Shown one piece after another: positions 24,676 to 46,100 of a stretch of 64,000 bases of DNA. A program made the position numbers and the translations under genes. The stretch's first letter is position 1. Every line of letters begins with the position of its first letter. The DNA is from Mugil cephalus (taxonomy: Eukaryota; Chordata; Actinopteri; Mugiliformes; Mugilidae): positions 17,704,001 through 17,768,000 of the forward strand of contig NC_061773.1 of the NCBI RefSeq assembly GCF_022458985.1. Direction: 5' to 3'. The notes beneath the pieces were generated by a model. That model saw nothing but the letters and a program-made list of their open reading frames with translations, made no database searches and was not told the DNA's origin.

Positions 24676-26030
24676 GTCTGCTGCAGTGTTCCCCCTCCTC
24701 CGCTCTGATTTCAGCTGCAGATGCTCTCTGGATGTGAATGGAGGCCGTCAGGGAAACGCCGCTCTCATGGCCGCCTCATGTCCTGCCTGTGTGCGGGACA
24801 AGTGTCTCTGGTGTCCGTACAGACGGACAAAAAGTGGAGGGAGGGGGGGGACAGGCGGACAGACAGACTGTGCGTGTGCGGGCAGAGCTGCGGGTGAGTC
24901 CCAGCCTCTGATCTGCTGCACCACCAACGCTGGATATCACCGCCTGGAGGCTGCTCGCTGTTCCCTCCTCTGACCGCTAGATGTCGCCTCACCGATGCGT
25001 TCATGAGCCGCTCGTAAACCACTGCTTCCAAACATTCCGAGACTAATAGCACAGTTTTGACTAAGTAATGGTGCCACAGGGAAAATCTGAGGTTATTAAA
25101 AGATTTTGCAGTTTTGCTTCATTTCCATTATTACTCAAAAATAATAAAAATAAAAGTTGAAGACCAGTGTATATGAAAAACATTTGTAATCACTAATGTA
25201 TAAATAATGTTTTAACCCATTGGGGAAGATTATTTTACGTAACAAAAACTAAAGTTTAATGTGTTTAAACGCATCTCAACAATCCATGATGGTTTAAAAG
25301 TAAAACTGCAATACACCCATAAAAAAGCAACTACATCAAAATATATATATATATATATATTTAATGTACTCTGTTTCAGAGAGACCATTTAGTCTTGTAT
25401 TTAGCTGTAAATCAATTCTCCCTAGTTTAAAGGCCACTGTTGCTCCACTTGAATTAGTGTTGTGTCGCCACTATAAACTCTGATACGTGAACAGGAAGTG
25501 ATCAGACCACCAACCTCAGGCTCATTCACGCTTTTTACAACAGTCCAAGTCTTAAAAACAAGTTTTATTTTGTTGTGAATATATTTGTAACTGTCACACT
25601 TTGTTATTTAACCTTATGTGCAGAATATGTTCATAGTACCTCAGTCATTGTATTGCGCACTCGCCTGTAAATATTATATCTGTACCATGCCTCTTATATA
25701 CCACATGTACTCACTGTGCATGAACATGTATAATGTCGATAAAGTTAAATCTAATCTCTTGCATGTTTATTAAGTTGTTTCAAATGAAACATGTATGATT
25801 TGATCCGTGAAGGACAAGAGAGCAACCAGGCAAACGACACACAATTAACAAATACTCTTTTAATATCAAAACTGAGCTACAATCCAACACGAAGAGAACA
25901 GTGGCAATCTGGCGAAACATTTCCAAGCTTCGGATACATTTACAAAACAAAGTGAAAGGCTTCATCATCCAAAATTTACGGTCTGGTGGAATAATGGACA
26001 CACTTAAGTGAAACAATAAATCGTGTCTCT
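24676..26030. other. podxl2 promoter side and podxl2-mcm2 intergenic region
   Basis: 24676-24970 is GC/CpG-richer and is the probable podxl2 5' UTR and promoter, containing two short overlapping upstream open frames (24765-24779 and 24748-24768, minus). From 25000 the DNA becomes AT-rich, with an (AT)n tract at 25340-25361. A tail-like ending TCGATAAAGTTAAATCTAATC at 25736-25756 resembles the 3' end of a non-LTR element. No gene is supported between 24970 and 26040. Confidence 0.55.
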
Positions 26031-26045
26031 TCAACAACATGTACA

Positions 26046-26051
26046 TTTATT
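26046..26051 (-). terminator. Putative mcm2 poly(A) signal
   Basis: AATAAA on the minus strand, about 330 bases downstream of the mcm2 stop codon at 26381-26383. It is the first canonical hexamer I noticed in that direction. Confidence 0.5.
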
Positions 26052-26380
26052 TACAATCTGACACGGCGAGGAGAAGGATCTTTTTCTTTTTTTCTTTTAA
26101 ATAAAATATTGTTTTCCCTTCCTTACAGTCACCACAAATACCAGAAATAATGGACTGGAAACACTGATCTGTGACTGTTTGTTTCTGCTGGTACTTTCAT
26201 TCTTTTAAACCAGGTCTGTGCAGCGTTTCAAGTGCCAACAACATTTATGTTTGTGAAGAAATGGCAGAAGAAGAAAATCAACAGTTTAGACCCAAACATT
26301 GACAACGTCTCACCCTGAACGTGACAGTAGTTGTCTTCTGATAAGACAGTTCGTTATTTCAGGGCAGTAAGAGGAGGCTC

Positions 26381-34090
<7,710 letters not shown>

Positions 34091-34260
34091 TGCTGCTCGT
34101 GTGTTCCTGTGTCTCTTCTGAAAGACTCTTCTCCTTCTGCTGCTTCCTGCCGACAGTCGCTTTTTCGCGCGAAATTACCACGTGACACTCAAAGCCCGCG
34201 AAAAATCATTAATATTCAATGACGTTCAGCCTTCTCATTGGTGAATTCGTTTGAAAGGGG
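34091..34260 (-). promoter_or_regulatory. mcm2 promoter with palindromic E2F site, E-box and CCAAT
   Basis: Just upstream of the mcm2 start (minus sense) lies TTTCGCGCGAAA at 34163-34174, a perfect palindrome matching the E2F consensus. CACGTG is at 34179-34184. A second E2F-like TTTTCGCGGG on the minus strand lies near 34195-34204, and a CCAAT box on the minus strand at 34237-34241. E2F control of MCM genes at the G1/S transition is established knowledge; use of these particular sites is inference. Confidence 0.75.
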
Positions 34261-37136
34261 TGGGTTCTTCTGGAAGGGTGCGTTCGGTTTGGTGTAGAAA
34301 ATTCGTCCAGGCTCGTTCAGTCGCCTCCACCGTGTGTCAGCGGTGCACGCCGCAAGATGAAACAAACGCAACTTTTGTTTTAGCTTAGAGAAGGGGCGGG
34401 GTTTATGACGTGTTCGTTTTTTCCCGGGAATACTTAGGCTGCGTTCATTTTCTCTTTCTCTGCTCCCTCTTATCCTCACTAGACAGAGAGGAAAGTGTTT
34501 TCTACTTAGTCGCTACTCTTTATTGTTTTTTAGATGAAGAAGTCAAAGTTTAATATTTGAAAACAACCTTAGTTGAACCAATGTGCTGCACAAGCAGAAC
34601 AAGAATAAGAAGGAAAACAAAAGGAATATCATAATTATTAGAAAAGATCAGTCAGCGGTGGTATGATGGTACCTGATTTACTTGACAAAACATTATGTAC
34701 ACTAGTGAAAGCAAATGCATTCTAGTATAACAACCCTGCTCTAAGTCTTAGCTTCATGATCGTTGTAATGTTCAGTTTATGTTGAAACAGTGTCAGAAAG
34801 GTGGTAATTCACCTGGATGATCGTTATGGAGGATTTAATTAAACTCTAAAGTCCTGTGTTATTTAGCCCAGCCCACTGACTACAATGGCAAAATAATGGG
34901 AACACGTATCAGTTTAATACAATACATTTGAATGCAACTGTAGATCACAGTCTGCACCATGAAAACTGTTGAATTGACAGCCCTCTAAAACAAATACTGA
35001 ATAACGTCCATTAAGCTTTTAGATTTAATGCTGGACTGTTATGTTAGAATGGATTCATTTTCACTAGTGTACCTAATAAACTGGCAAGGGAGGGTATGTT
35101 TGTTTTAAATTTACTTGAATATCAGCTTAAGTGTAGAATATTTGGGTAAATATATGTCATTTGTGACCAACTACAAGAAACAGGCAGCATAATGTCTCCA
35201 TGGATGCAGCGAGTCGCTGAATAACGTCGTCCTGGTGCTTCTGTGTTTGCATTTTGAAAATATAAGTACGGTGAATAGCCTGTTATTTGTTTGTTTTTTT
35301 GCAATGGAAAATTGAATATCTTGTCAACTATGATTTCTGCGGAGTTCGTCTTCCTGTGTGCTAATTAAGTTAGAGAGTTACACTGTATTCTTGTGCAGAA
35401 GTGTTCCCGTTAGTGTTGCAGTAAAGTCCTCTGTAATGATAATATTAATATTAAACTTTTAATTCTAAGGTTCCACTAAGGAGATAACAACACCCCTCTT
35501 GGGGGCATTACAGCAGGGGACAAGGTGGGAGTTCGCTATAAAGTAGAACCAGAAGCATAAAAAACATTTAGCATTTGGATTGTTCTGTTGTTTTAGGGTA
35601 AGTGCAGCTTCAGTCTTAATCCTGCAAAAGTTTGTTTTGATTTTACGATGACAACCTGGTAGTTTTAACAGTTATTAAAGGTAAATTACAAATGCATGTC
35701 AAACTAAATCCTATCCGGAGAGTGGCTACGTTAATGCTAAATATTAGTACTAATAGGTAGCTTGTAGCCTATTTTTACCTTTTGGTTGAAGTACTGAATA
35801 GAAAGGTTGAAACCAAAGCTGCTACAGCAAAGGAGGAGATGAGAGAGAGATTAGCAAATAAAAATGCTATCATGCTATCATGTTTTTACACCAACTGGTA
35901 TCTAGTTATGAGGATAAAAGTTTAAATGAAGCAGAATAAGCTGCCGCAAACCTAAAACTTAATGTCCCCATATGAGGACGGGGGGTCTCAGGAGGTTAAT
36001 AATATATATCTCACCTCTTTACTTCTCGATAAAAAGAGTCGATGCTTCTGCCTTATTACCTCCGCAGCAACCCCTCATACTGTTACTGGCAGCACGTCTG
36101 CCACTGCACACAACATGCTGCTTTTGCCCACCCACCCTTGCACGTTTCTTCTCTTGCTCTTTAATTTTATGTGCTGCTCTTTGCCCTCCTAATTGCCCCT
36201 CTGGGATAAATAAAGTTTTTTTTGTGATTCATTCATTTTGATACATTGGTCTAGATCCTTCTGAGTCACACTGAAATGCCGCAGAATGGGAAGAGGAGGA
36301 GGTACTTCTGATATTTCTATTGGTCGAGGAGTTTTTCAGGCTCACTCTGATTGGCCGGCGGGGTGTGAGCAGGGAATCCCTCAGTGCTCTCTCAGTCTTT
36401 GTCTCAGATTAAAAACACAAACAGTCCATTCAAGGCCTCGCTGCCCAAGTTGAGAGTCGGGGACCAGCCAGATCAGGGCTGAAGCAACAGTTCTGATCTG
36501 CAGTTCTGCAGCAAACAGCAGGGGTCAGAGGAACAGCACAGCTCCTGTCTGCTGGACCTTAAATCTCAGTACTGCCAGTCTGCTGATACATGGTCTCCAG
36601 CTGAAACATTGCAAGTACCTGCAACATTTAACAAATTTGGGTGAATCCACTGCCCAGCAGGCTGTGAAGCTCTGTGAGAAACAAAGAGTTGGGAAGCAAA
36701 TCCGTTTCCCTTCGGCGGCGTGTTGGAACAAAATCAGGAGGTGAAGAAACCTGCTCAGTTCATGTTGCAGAGGGTGGAGAAGGGGAGCTGGCAACTGAAC
36801 AAATCAAGGGGGGAAGAGGGGGGAAAAAGGAGAAAAGGAAGGAAAACATAGACGGAGTTGACGGCGGCTGCAGGCGAGAAAGGTGAGTCTCAGTGGAAAG
36901 AATAAAAAACAAGTGGGGAGGAAAGAAAGACTGGAGACGTATAGAAGCGAGTTGGTGAAAGTCTAGACAGTTAAATTGCAGTGGGCAGCGGAGAGCCGGC
37001 AGCAGGAGCGACTGTGGGCGTGGAGAGAGGAAGTGCGGTCGACAGGAGGAGGAATTTAGTCTCATTGTTCTGGAAGAGCAGAGGCAGAGAGAGCCGAGGA
37101 GCCGAGGAGTCGACCCGCCGACAGACGCCGGACAAC
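34260..37136. other. mcm2-lmcd1 divergent intergenic region and lmcd1 5' side
   Basis: It holds the second MITE copy (34681-35089) and AT-rich filler. Near 36217 a phrase CCCCTCTGGGATAAATAAAG resembles a non-LTR 3' tail. CpG-richer DNA follows from 36300, with ATTGG boxes at about 36319 and 36350. AAAGGTGAGT at 36880-36889 is a perfect splice donor and may end an untranslated first exon of lmcd1. 36960-37136 is probably lmcd1 5' UTR. Confidence 0.5.
34681..35089. mobile_element. MITE with TTTATTAGGTACAC-type ends, copy 2
   Basis: The left end ATTATGTACACTAGTGAAAGC...GCATTCTAGTATAACAACCCTGC matches the reverse complement of the right end (GCCAGTTTATTAGGTACACTAGTGAAAATG...). The termini are therefore inverted repeats of about 55-60 bp. 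It is homologous to the copy at 10072-10447, including the inner CTTAGCTTC segment. Non-coding. Confidence 0.7.
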
Positions 37137-40100
37137 ATGGACCTGAGCTCAGCCGTGGAGAAGGTAGGAACATCTGCATTTGTGCAACTCGTTCCAGATG
37201 TGGAGGTCAAGGGTCGAGAGGTCTTCTGGTCTAATATGATGAAGCATCTCCCGTTGGTGGAGGTCTGGAGAATAATTAGGAATAATTAGACTTTCCTGAG
37301 TTCAAGTGAACTTAATTTGCTTCTTATGTGTTTGAACAGACATTTTAAAATATCAGATTCAGTTCATAAGTCTGAAACGTTTTCCTTAAATCTCCCAGAA
37401 ACATCAACATATCTTCACTAGAAGAAATAAGAATCAGTACTCTCAGTGTTAACGTTAATTTTACTCCACCTCATTCCTACAGCAGGTGCAAGAAGCAGTT
37501 AATTTAATGACAATTTCTCCTGCTCTTTGTGTTAGTTTATTGGTTTTATATTTATTTTGATTTGTTTATTGTTTTTTAGTCAGAGAGACTTCAAAAGTAG
37601 GAATTATGGTTTCTATATAGCATACAATGAAGTCATACGGTCATTTTATGAATGCAATTTCCAGATATTTGTCTATTATAACAGTGATACTGGACTCAAA
37701 TAAGCTTCCGTTCGCTTTTATAACAATTACTCACTGAAAGCAAAAACGTTCTCTAACTTCCAGGTTGCACTTTTTCACCTCAGGCAGGTAACCACTGAAG
37801 AATATATATAAAAAAGACAAGATTTACTACAGTATAAATCTAACAAAAGAAGCAAATCTTTAAATTAAATATATTAAGTAAATATATACGATACAGAAAA
37901 CAATGAAACTTCACTTTGATTGTCCCTCTCCAGTCCATTTGTGTACATGGTATAACAGTTGGACATCAGATATTATCGTGTTATTTATAATATTTAATCT
38001 TGTTTGCAGTTTGAGGTCCTGACAGGTGTTTTTTTTTTATTTGTTTTGTGCTGCAGTACCACAAACGGTCACTGGGAACAATTAGCAGCTTCATAATCCC
38101 GACACTAAATTCTAGTTGTTTTCCCAAACTAAACTCAGGACATTAGTTTGTTCCTTAAAAGATCATTTGGAGCACTCTCTAATTAACCTCTGTGAATAAG
38201 TGCTCTGACTCTGCTGCGCGGAATTTAAATCAGGCACAAGGGACTCGCAGGAAATGAGGCATGCATGTACCAGCCGTGATACGAGCGACGTCATCAGATC
38301 ATGACTTAATTGTTTATGTCTTAAAGTATGAGGCGGTGATTCATCATTGTGTCTCAGCTTAGAGTAATTTTGAACGTAGTCATGCTCCTCCAACAAAAAC
38401 CAGATCTATTAACTTTGTAGTAACTGACATTATTTTGTTTGGATTCAAATTTGTTAAACCACGTTCTTCTTAGGAGTCGTATTAATTCAAGTTAAAGTTG
38501 GCTTTATTCATTTCAATTTATTGAAAGAAGAAGAATGTCTAAATTAATTTCTTAAAATACCCCATGCAGTTCACTTCAAACAGGAGATTTCTAATTTTGT
38601 CAGGCTTTTGTCAGTTTCTCTGTCTCCTGCTCCTACTGCTCTGTCATTTAGCCTCTGACTGTCCGTCCAGAGGACACATCAATCTGAGACCGATAACCTG
38701 ACAGATTGGTGTCACCTGTTCTGGGCTTGATCCCCATCTATATGCCCCCTGAGCTGGAAAAAGTGGCATCATCAGGATAGAAATAACCCTCAACCTCCAC
38801 ACACACACAATGGGTCGGTAGGGAGGCCCCTGTAACCAAATCACAAAACAAAGTTAAACAGCACTGCAGCTACCTACCCCAATTTCTATGAAGGGATACC
38901 AATTTTTTTGTCATATATGAAATTTTATGTTTTCATATGTAATAATAAAATAATAGGCAACTGTAAACCATTAGTATAAGCAAGCAATTAACCGTGCTTC
39001 TGAGAATGAGAAAGAATTTTGCATTAAACACAGTTCTTTAAAATCTTCACCGAAGAATAAGAAATGTGTTTTTTTCTGCAATGCCATAAAAAGCCACTGA
39101 GAATAATTGACAGCATCTTAATCCCACCTACTAATTTTTCTGTTTTCCCTAACACGGCATTAATGTTCTCAGTACCAGACCAGTTTGTTTTAAAAGGGTC
39201 TGCTTTCAGTAAACTTGAAGTAAACTCTAAATTCTTGAAAATACAGCCCATTTGTGGCGTTTCTGCTTTAAACAGAGAAGAACAACAGGAAATACAAAGG
39301 ATGCCATGTGTCAAATCTCCCGGTTCTGATTCAGACTCAGAGCGGCGATTGCAGCGAGTCGAGCCGGACCCTGTGCGACCTCTAGCCCGTTATCGCGCGG
39401 CGTTTCCTGCACTTTCCTCTTGACATAGCCAACGTGTTTAGAATTACTCTGCGAGGCTCAGTCTGATCCACCTACGGCATACTCGCCTTATCTGCCTCCT
39501 AAATATAGAGCTGCCACACATTTCCCTCAGAAAGAGAGCGTTTTCTCGTTCATCATTTGCTGAAAGCTCTTATTTTGAGCTAATTATAATATGCCCCTCT
39601 TCAGTGTTGGTGGCTGTTTCTTCACTGTGAAAAATGGGAGGGGGGCAAGAACCTGCAGCTTAGAAATAAAGTAAATAAAGGAATAACATGAAATCCTTCA
39701 CAGATGTGGATGTTTCTTCAAAGTTAGTAACATTTGTCTGTAGTTTAAAGTGAGATCATGGTTAACACGTGTCCACTTAGTGCCATAATAATAAACCCAC
39801 GCTCCCTGTCAGTCAGTGTATTCCAGGGGGAAGTAATGAAGTTCTTCAGCTGTTTCTCTTCCAGCTGTCACCATTGTGACCTTTTCAACACCAGCCCATC
39901 AAACCTGTCTCTCTCTTCACACCTCTAAACACACTCATGCGTCTTCTGTCAAGTTGTAACGATGCTCTTCTCTCTTTTGTTGAGGTCTGGCAGGTCAGTG
40001 TGACTGACAATTAAGCCCATTAGTCACTTAAGGAATTAACGTAGCGCACATAAATCGGGTTTCAGGTGTCAAAGAAAATTCTGGGTGTTTTAGTTTCAGG

Positions 40101-43100
40101 CAAAGACAATGTTGGCTTTCGTTTTCAATATTTGTTTCAGAAATACACTTACTTTCTTGTTTAGAAATCATGGCATGTCTGAATACTTAATACGAAGCTA
40201 CAGCAGCAGGAAGCCCAAGTCTGCCTTCCCGTACATCTGAAGATCTACTTAAGGGTACATCAAACCCACCATCAACGAAGGTCACCTGTGCCTGGACCAA
40301 AAAAGTTGGATTTCATCACACATTAAAGTACCAGCTGACACATAACTTTTATACCCTTGTAAAACAAAATAAGGCACCATGAATCTGCTGCAGAGTCGCC
40401 GTCATGGGCCCAACTAGCAGACTAGAGCACATGAAAAACTAATGTTCACAGACAGAACAGAACCATGGGTTTTGTGTGCCACAGGAAATTTTGTTTGTTG
40501 AATCAGTACAAAGCAGAGGTGAAAAAAAATGCAGTTTTATGAGGTACTTTTCAGTTTTCATTCTGAAACTTTAGTCTGTCATATAGGTACTTTCAGTTCC
40601 TTCTCAAGTTATAAAATAAATATTTCAAAGACCCAAATCTTAAAATTTAACATCTAGCTAGGATATGACTAGATTTAAACTTTCGAAATTAAAAAGTATT
40701 AATAAAAAATCAAATATTTGGTTTTCTGAGTCTAGCTGCTAGACAAGAAGCTGTCATTATGAAGTGGCTTAAACCAGACCTCTCTGGGTGACTGTAACAA
40801 CATAATCATTGACATTTTCATAATGTAAACAATCACCTTCTCCCTGAAGTTGAAGTAAAGTAAACTTGAAATTTTCTTTATGGCAAAGCCACTCTATGCC
40901 TGTTTCAACATTGTGGAAAATGTTGAAAAGAAAGAAATATTTTTCTTAGGTTTTAAGTGCCAAGCTGCTCCTAGCTCCAGTCATGTGTAGCAGAGATTCA
41001 AGGAAGCTGCTGGTCCCACCCTTCTTTTGCTTTTACAATTCACAGATTAAACAAATATTATCTTTTGTGCTGGTATGTGGATCTGAACTGAAAAATGATC
41101 AAAGCTACCTAACTGTAACCTTATATTTAGTGTGCAGTAACGAGAGCAAGAGGCTGGTTTTCTCATCTAACTCTCAGTTGGAAAGAGTGAAAGAATGTAT
41201 TTCCCAAACTGTCAACGTTGTCTTTATTTCAAACTTTGCGTCAGCTGATTTTATTTAGTCTTTTCCAGTCTCAATGTGACTTTCTTTACTCAAAACCATC
41301 AGTGCTGGAATCTGACAAATACGAAGAGAGGAGGCTGTTACCAAATTAGTTATAGTCACTATGTTTGTAAGAGTGTGTCTTTCTGTGTATTTTGAGCATA
41401 TGACGTCTGAAAATGCCTCCCTTTAGAGAGATTGGTTTGTTAATACCTGGTGACGGATGGACATTTTGTTTTTCAGGCAGACAAAGACCAGCAGGTTGTT
41501 TCAGCAGGACAGTGGTCAGGTTTCCTGCCAGAGGCTTTAAAAACAGTCGGGCATTATCTCTGTTTAGCTGTGAGACACTTCGTACCAAACAGACGGTTCA
41601 AATTCAAAAGGTTAAATGTGGTTTAAGTGATGTCCCGCACATGACCCGAGTACACTAGCCAGAGTTCTGTCTGTATCATGACCAAATACAGGTCACCACA
41701 CCACATGGTCAGTGCAATGTGTCTAAATAAACCGATTCTATGGCAAAACGGGCCCAAATCCACAGATGCACACAGGATGTAGCTAGCAACAAGTCTTAAA
41801 TTACCTGATTTAGTGGACAAGCTGTGAAAAAAGAAGCTAAAGCTTATTCTCAGATTAACCCTGAACCTTAAACCCAAGTCTGAATCCTAAAGCAAACTGT
41901 GGTAGACAGTAAAGGTCGGCCATAGTGCTACTCAACACCAAATACCCAATACCTGGAGAAAAAAAAAATGATTGGACCACACCTGCCAGGACACAGTCAA
42001 CCACTGTCTAAATTGACCTAGCTTAGCTGACTTCCTGGAAACAAACCCAAATCCTAACCTAAACATTATCCTAAAATTAACTCTAATCCCAAATCTGAAC
42101 CCCAAAAAAGGCTTCTTAGAATTAAGCCAGAATACCCTCACTTTCTTTAAACGTTATCACATTAGAGACTGTCCTTTAACAAAACATTAAACTTATCACC
42201 ACCGTTAACCTTTAGCATTCCTGACACTGAAAAAGCAACTTTGAAAAATACATTTACCAGACACCCAGTGCATGGTGTCACCTTGTCGTGACACACATCT
42301 ACATCTGTTTGAATGGTTAGGGTTAAGGTTAGGATTTGTCAAGACAGTAATGGTGATGTCAATGGGTGGACCAATGAGATCATCCATCCTCAGTGTACGT
42401 GTATGTTATGTTTTCACTCCCTTACTCCCACACGGACTGAGAAATGTTCAAAACAACGATCCTTCTTTCTCATCCAACACTTCCCCACACACTGTCATTA
42501 CTTTTTTGAGACTTTCATATTATTTTTTCATACACCACGTCTTCCCCATATTTGCTGTTATACCAGTATCTAATGTCCTTTGCTCCTATTTTTAACAGCA
42601 AAGTATTTTCTGGTGATCAAATCAAAATCCACATACCGGTACTTGTTTTTTCCAGGGCTTTCATTCAGTTCTGACAGCACTTATTGGCATAAGAGGTTGG
42701 GCAAAAGCTATATACAAAGCTACCATCATTAAAAAATCAGTTTGCAAGCTCTTTAATGAATGTTTTTCTGAGCTAAAGCTCACTTTGCAACAGCTCAGTT
42801 AGCTCAAGAGCTCAGTATGTCAGCAACATCCTCTAGCTTAGCCTGGTTATTTAGTCTGTTAGCAAGCTACTTAGTTTAGCTTGGTTGCTAATACAGCTCA
42901 CTTAGATAGTGAAATTTTAGGTAGCTAAAATTCTCATTAAGGTGGGTCGAAAATCTCGCATCAACCCGCTATTTTAAGTATGAAACCAGTATTAATTAGC
43001 AACACATTTCCCCTAGTCTGTTTGCTAACAATTGTCTGAGCCTGCTAATTGCTCACTGTGGTAAAGAACTATGTCAGGGTGCAAGCTACTTTGTTTAGCC

Positions 43101-46100
43101 CTGGTGTTGACAGAATTCATGTTTTTTGGAGCCATTAATGATCAGACAGACAAAGATAATTTAATGCTGGTGTGATCAATAATCCCATTGGAAGTAATAA
43201 AACACAAAAATCAATAAGTGGAATTCTATACAAGTTATAATTTTGTTTTTGTGGGCGTGGTGGCCAAGTGGTAAGGCGTTGGTCTTGTAAACCAAAGATC
43301 ATGGGTTCGATCCCCATCCATGCCTAACAGTTTGCTTGAATCTCTGTTGCCTTGTTTATAAAAACAGCTGTAAATCATGTATGCTACAGAGAGACACTTC
43401 CCAAAGAAGGATAAACATCCATACATATTAGTAACTATTTACTTGCATAATTTACCTGTATTTTCATCATATACTTGTTTAAATTTATGGTCTCACTCTT
43501 TGTTTGCTTATGATGTAGACACTTGAATGAGCTATAGGCTAAAACATAATCCATCCATCGTTAGTCACCATGTTGCTAACCCACACTACTTTCTTGTGTC
43601 TCCACTCAGATGTCTGTAAAGCAACGTGCAGGAGGAGAAAAAGGTGCAGTGAAGTGTCTTATATGTAAAGAGAGCTGCTCTGGATTTCAGCCACATTCTT
43701 GGAGGTACAGCTCCCCCTTTTTTCCACTTTTTTTTTATCTGCCTGAAAAACTAAACAAAAAGAAAAACAATGAAAGGAATGAAAGTTCCCCTGGTCTCCA
43801 CCCTCTCTACTTTCTTTGATTCTCTGCTCTTTAAACAAATGTGTCAGCGGTTCCAGAATTGACTTAAGGTCAGACAGATGTGGGCTGCCGGATAGTGAAG
43901 AGTTTACAAGCTTAGAAAACACATGCACATTGTGAAAGGGTAGTTAGTTTGTTAGCTTAGCCTGGTTGCTAACAACTCTGAGTTAAAAAGCTTAGTTAGT
44001 CAGTTAGCAAGTTCGTTAGTTAGCTTAGCCTGGTACTAATAACTCACATAGTTAGCAACATCTTAGTTAGCTCTAGATCTCACTACGTTAGCAACATTAT
44101 CACGTCAGCATCCTTTATCTTAGCCTGATTGCTAACAACACTGTGAGCTAAAGAGTTTACTTTGTCACTTTACTTTGTCAGTTATGATCAGTTAGCAAGC
44201 GCTTTAGCTTGGCCTTATCGTAGCATCTTCAAGTTTGTGTTCTATCAGCAAACTATCCGTGTTTGTAAAATGTAGAAATTTGCAGTGATAAGTACGTAAG
44301 TGGTGGTAACTAGTGTCTTCAGGCAAATTCAAACCACAATGATGCAACTTTACTTTGATTTCCAAACCAGTTTTCATACGCCCACTTAAGTAAAGAGTAG
44401 CCTAGTTAGGCAGTAAACAACCCATTCTGTCAACCATTGACTCTCCTCCCTCCAGGAAAGCCTGCATGACGTGCGGCTGCTGCATGGTCGACCACGCTCC
44501 TGGAAGCGACCTCGAGGATGACCAGCGAATGGGACGCCTGCTCGCAGACTCGCCGTACTGCCATTTGACAGCAAAGGTCAAAGGAGGTGGTGGCCTCCGC
44601 ATGTACAAGAGAAACCGAATGATTGTGACAAATCCTGTGGTGTCACGCAAAGACCCAACCTTCAACACCACCACATACGACTGGGCCCCGGCCGGCCTCA
44701 ACCAGAAACTGGTGAGCCAAGGTGTTACGTGACAAATTCCTGCTGTTTGTTATTCTAAACTGGAGATGTATCCAAAAAAAGAAAGATAACTGGACTTATA
44801 GGGTCTCGCCACTCACACAAGTAGCTTCCTCCAAAGAAGAGTAAAGAAAGACATCTATGTCAAACTGGAAAATCATTCACTGAACAGGAAAGTGAGATCT
44901 AATCTGCCAAAGAAGTTTCACCCCCATTCACATTTTGAGACTAGAACCTCAATCCTCAGTACATATGTGATAAATGCCTAAATATGCGATGGATGCAAAT
45001 ATAAATATATGTAAAACTAAATGTCATTTTTTTTTACCGTAAAGGGTTACCATTAGGCGTCAACCCTTTATTCACAGGTTTAGTTCAGTTTAGTTTAGTC
45101 TGGGTTATGCAGCCTTTACTTTAAACTATCTGGTTTCTATTAAATCAGACTCAAGTATGTCCAGACTTCACAGCCTGTAATTATAGTGATGACAGACATT
45201 ACTGTGGCTGAACATGTAGAGACAGATCCAAATCCAGCGCTGTGACTGGTTTCCAGATGTTCCTCTAACAATCTTCAACAATGTGTTTGTTTCATCCATC
45301 ACTTTTGTTTGCTTGCGTTTGCTTGTGCAACTCCAGACTGTTCGTCACTGCAGCGCAGGAATCTGACAACACTCTCATGTCTTACTGACAACACCTAGAC
45401 GGTGTGACGATGATTCAAAACCTGCTTTCAACTGAGCTCAGGTTTTAGTTGTGGGAAATGTTTTCAAAATGAAACTTGATCTGCCGCACCGTGGACATTA
45501 ACAGACAAATTCATAAATGGTCATATAAACGTCAACAGGCTGGAAACATCAGTCACATCACAAACAGCTGAGCAGAGATAAAATACCTCGGCAATGAAGT
45601 CGACTTTTTTAAAGCTGCGAGTGGAAACTGGTGAATCTCAGACTTGTTTTAAAGAGATTCTTTAAACACCTTTTTATATCTATATAGTAAATAATGAGTC
45701 AAAGATGATCAGACAGACAAATATAAAACACGCTTCCTGAACGAGATTCCTTTATTTGCCTTAGTGCTGTAGGTCAAATCAATATATAGAACTTTTAAGA
45801 ACGTCAATTGTCATTGCTCACAAATTACAATCAAATTTTGTTTCGTTGTAACAGCTTCAGGTGTTTATAAATGCAATAAACCATCCGGTCCATTAACGTT
45901 TTAGCTTAATGAGTGGACAAGTAACTTAACACCATAATAATTTACAAATAGTAACAACTCCAAATGTTTCCCTTAGTTTTAGCGCAAATAAGTACATTAT
46001 GGAAACATTTACCTTTAATGAACTACCTTTTTACAAAAGAATGTATGAAAAACATTCATTAAAAAGATGCAATTTGGGTCAGAGTGTCGTGCTATGTCCG

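Larger units (their letters stand above)
37164..43609. other. lmcd1 intron 1 (6.4 kb)
   Basis: No exon was found. It is AT-rich with a CpG-richer patch at 39330-39420. Around 41830-42140 the sequence is a degenerate CCTAA/CCCAAA-type repeat (AACCCAAATCCTAACCTAAAC...) of a kind common in fish introns. A GTTAGC-rich tandem block lies at 42770-43100, and a tRNA-Thr-like gene at 43254-43325. Confidence 0.6.

Noticed and set aside
36674-36886. Basic, Gly-rich 70-residue plus-strand frame ending near a good splice donor
   Set aside because: The composition is low-complexity purine-rich and has no counterpart in LMCD1; the donor may belong to an untranslated exon, so no protein is called.
43135-43426. 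Two minus-strand frames with [25 protein letters not shown] sequence
   Set aside because: They are the antisense translation of the tRNA-Thr gene at 43254-43325, a well-known database artefact.
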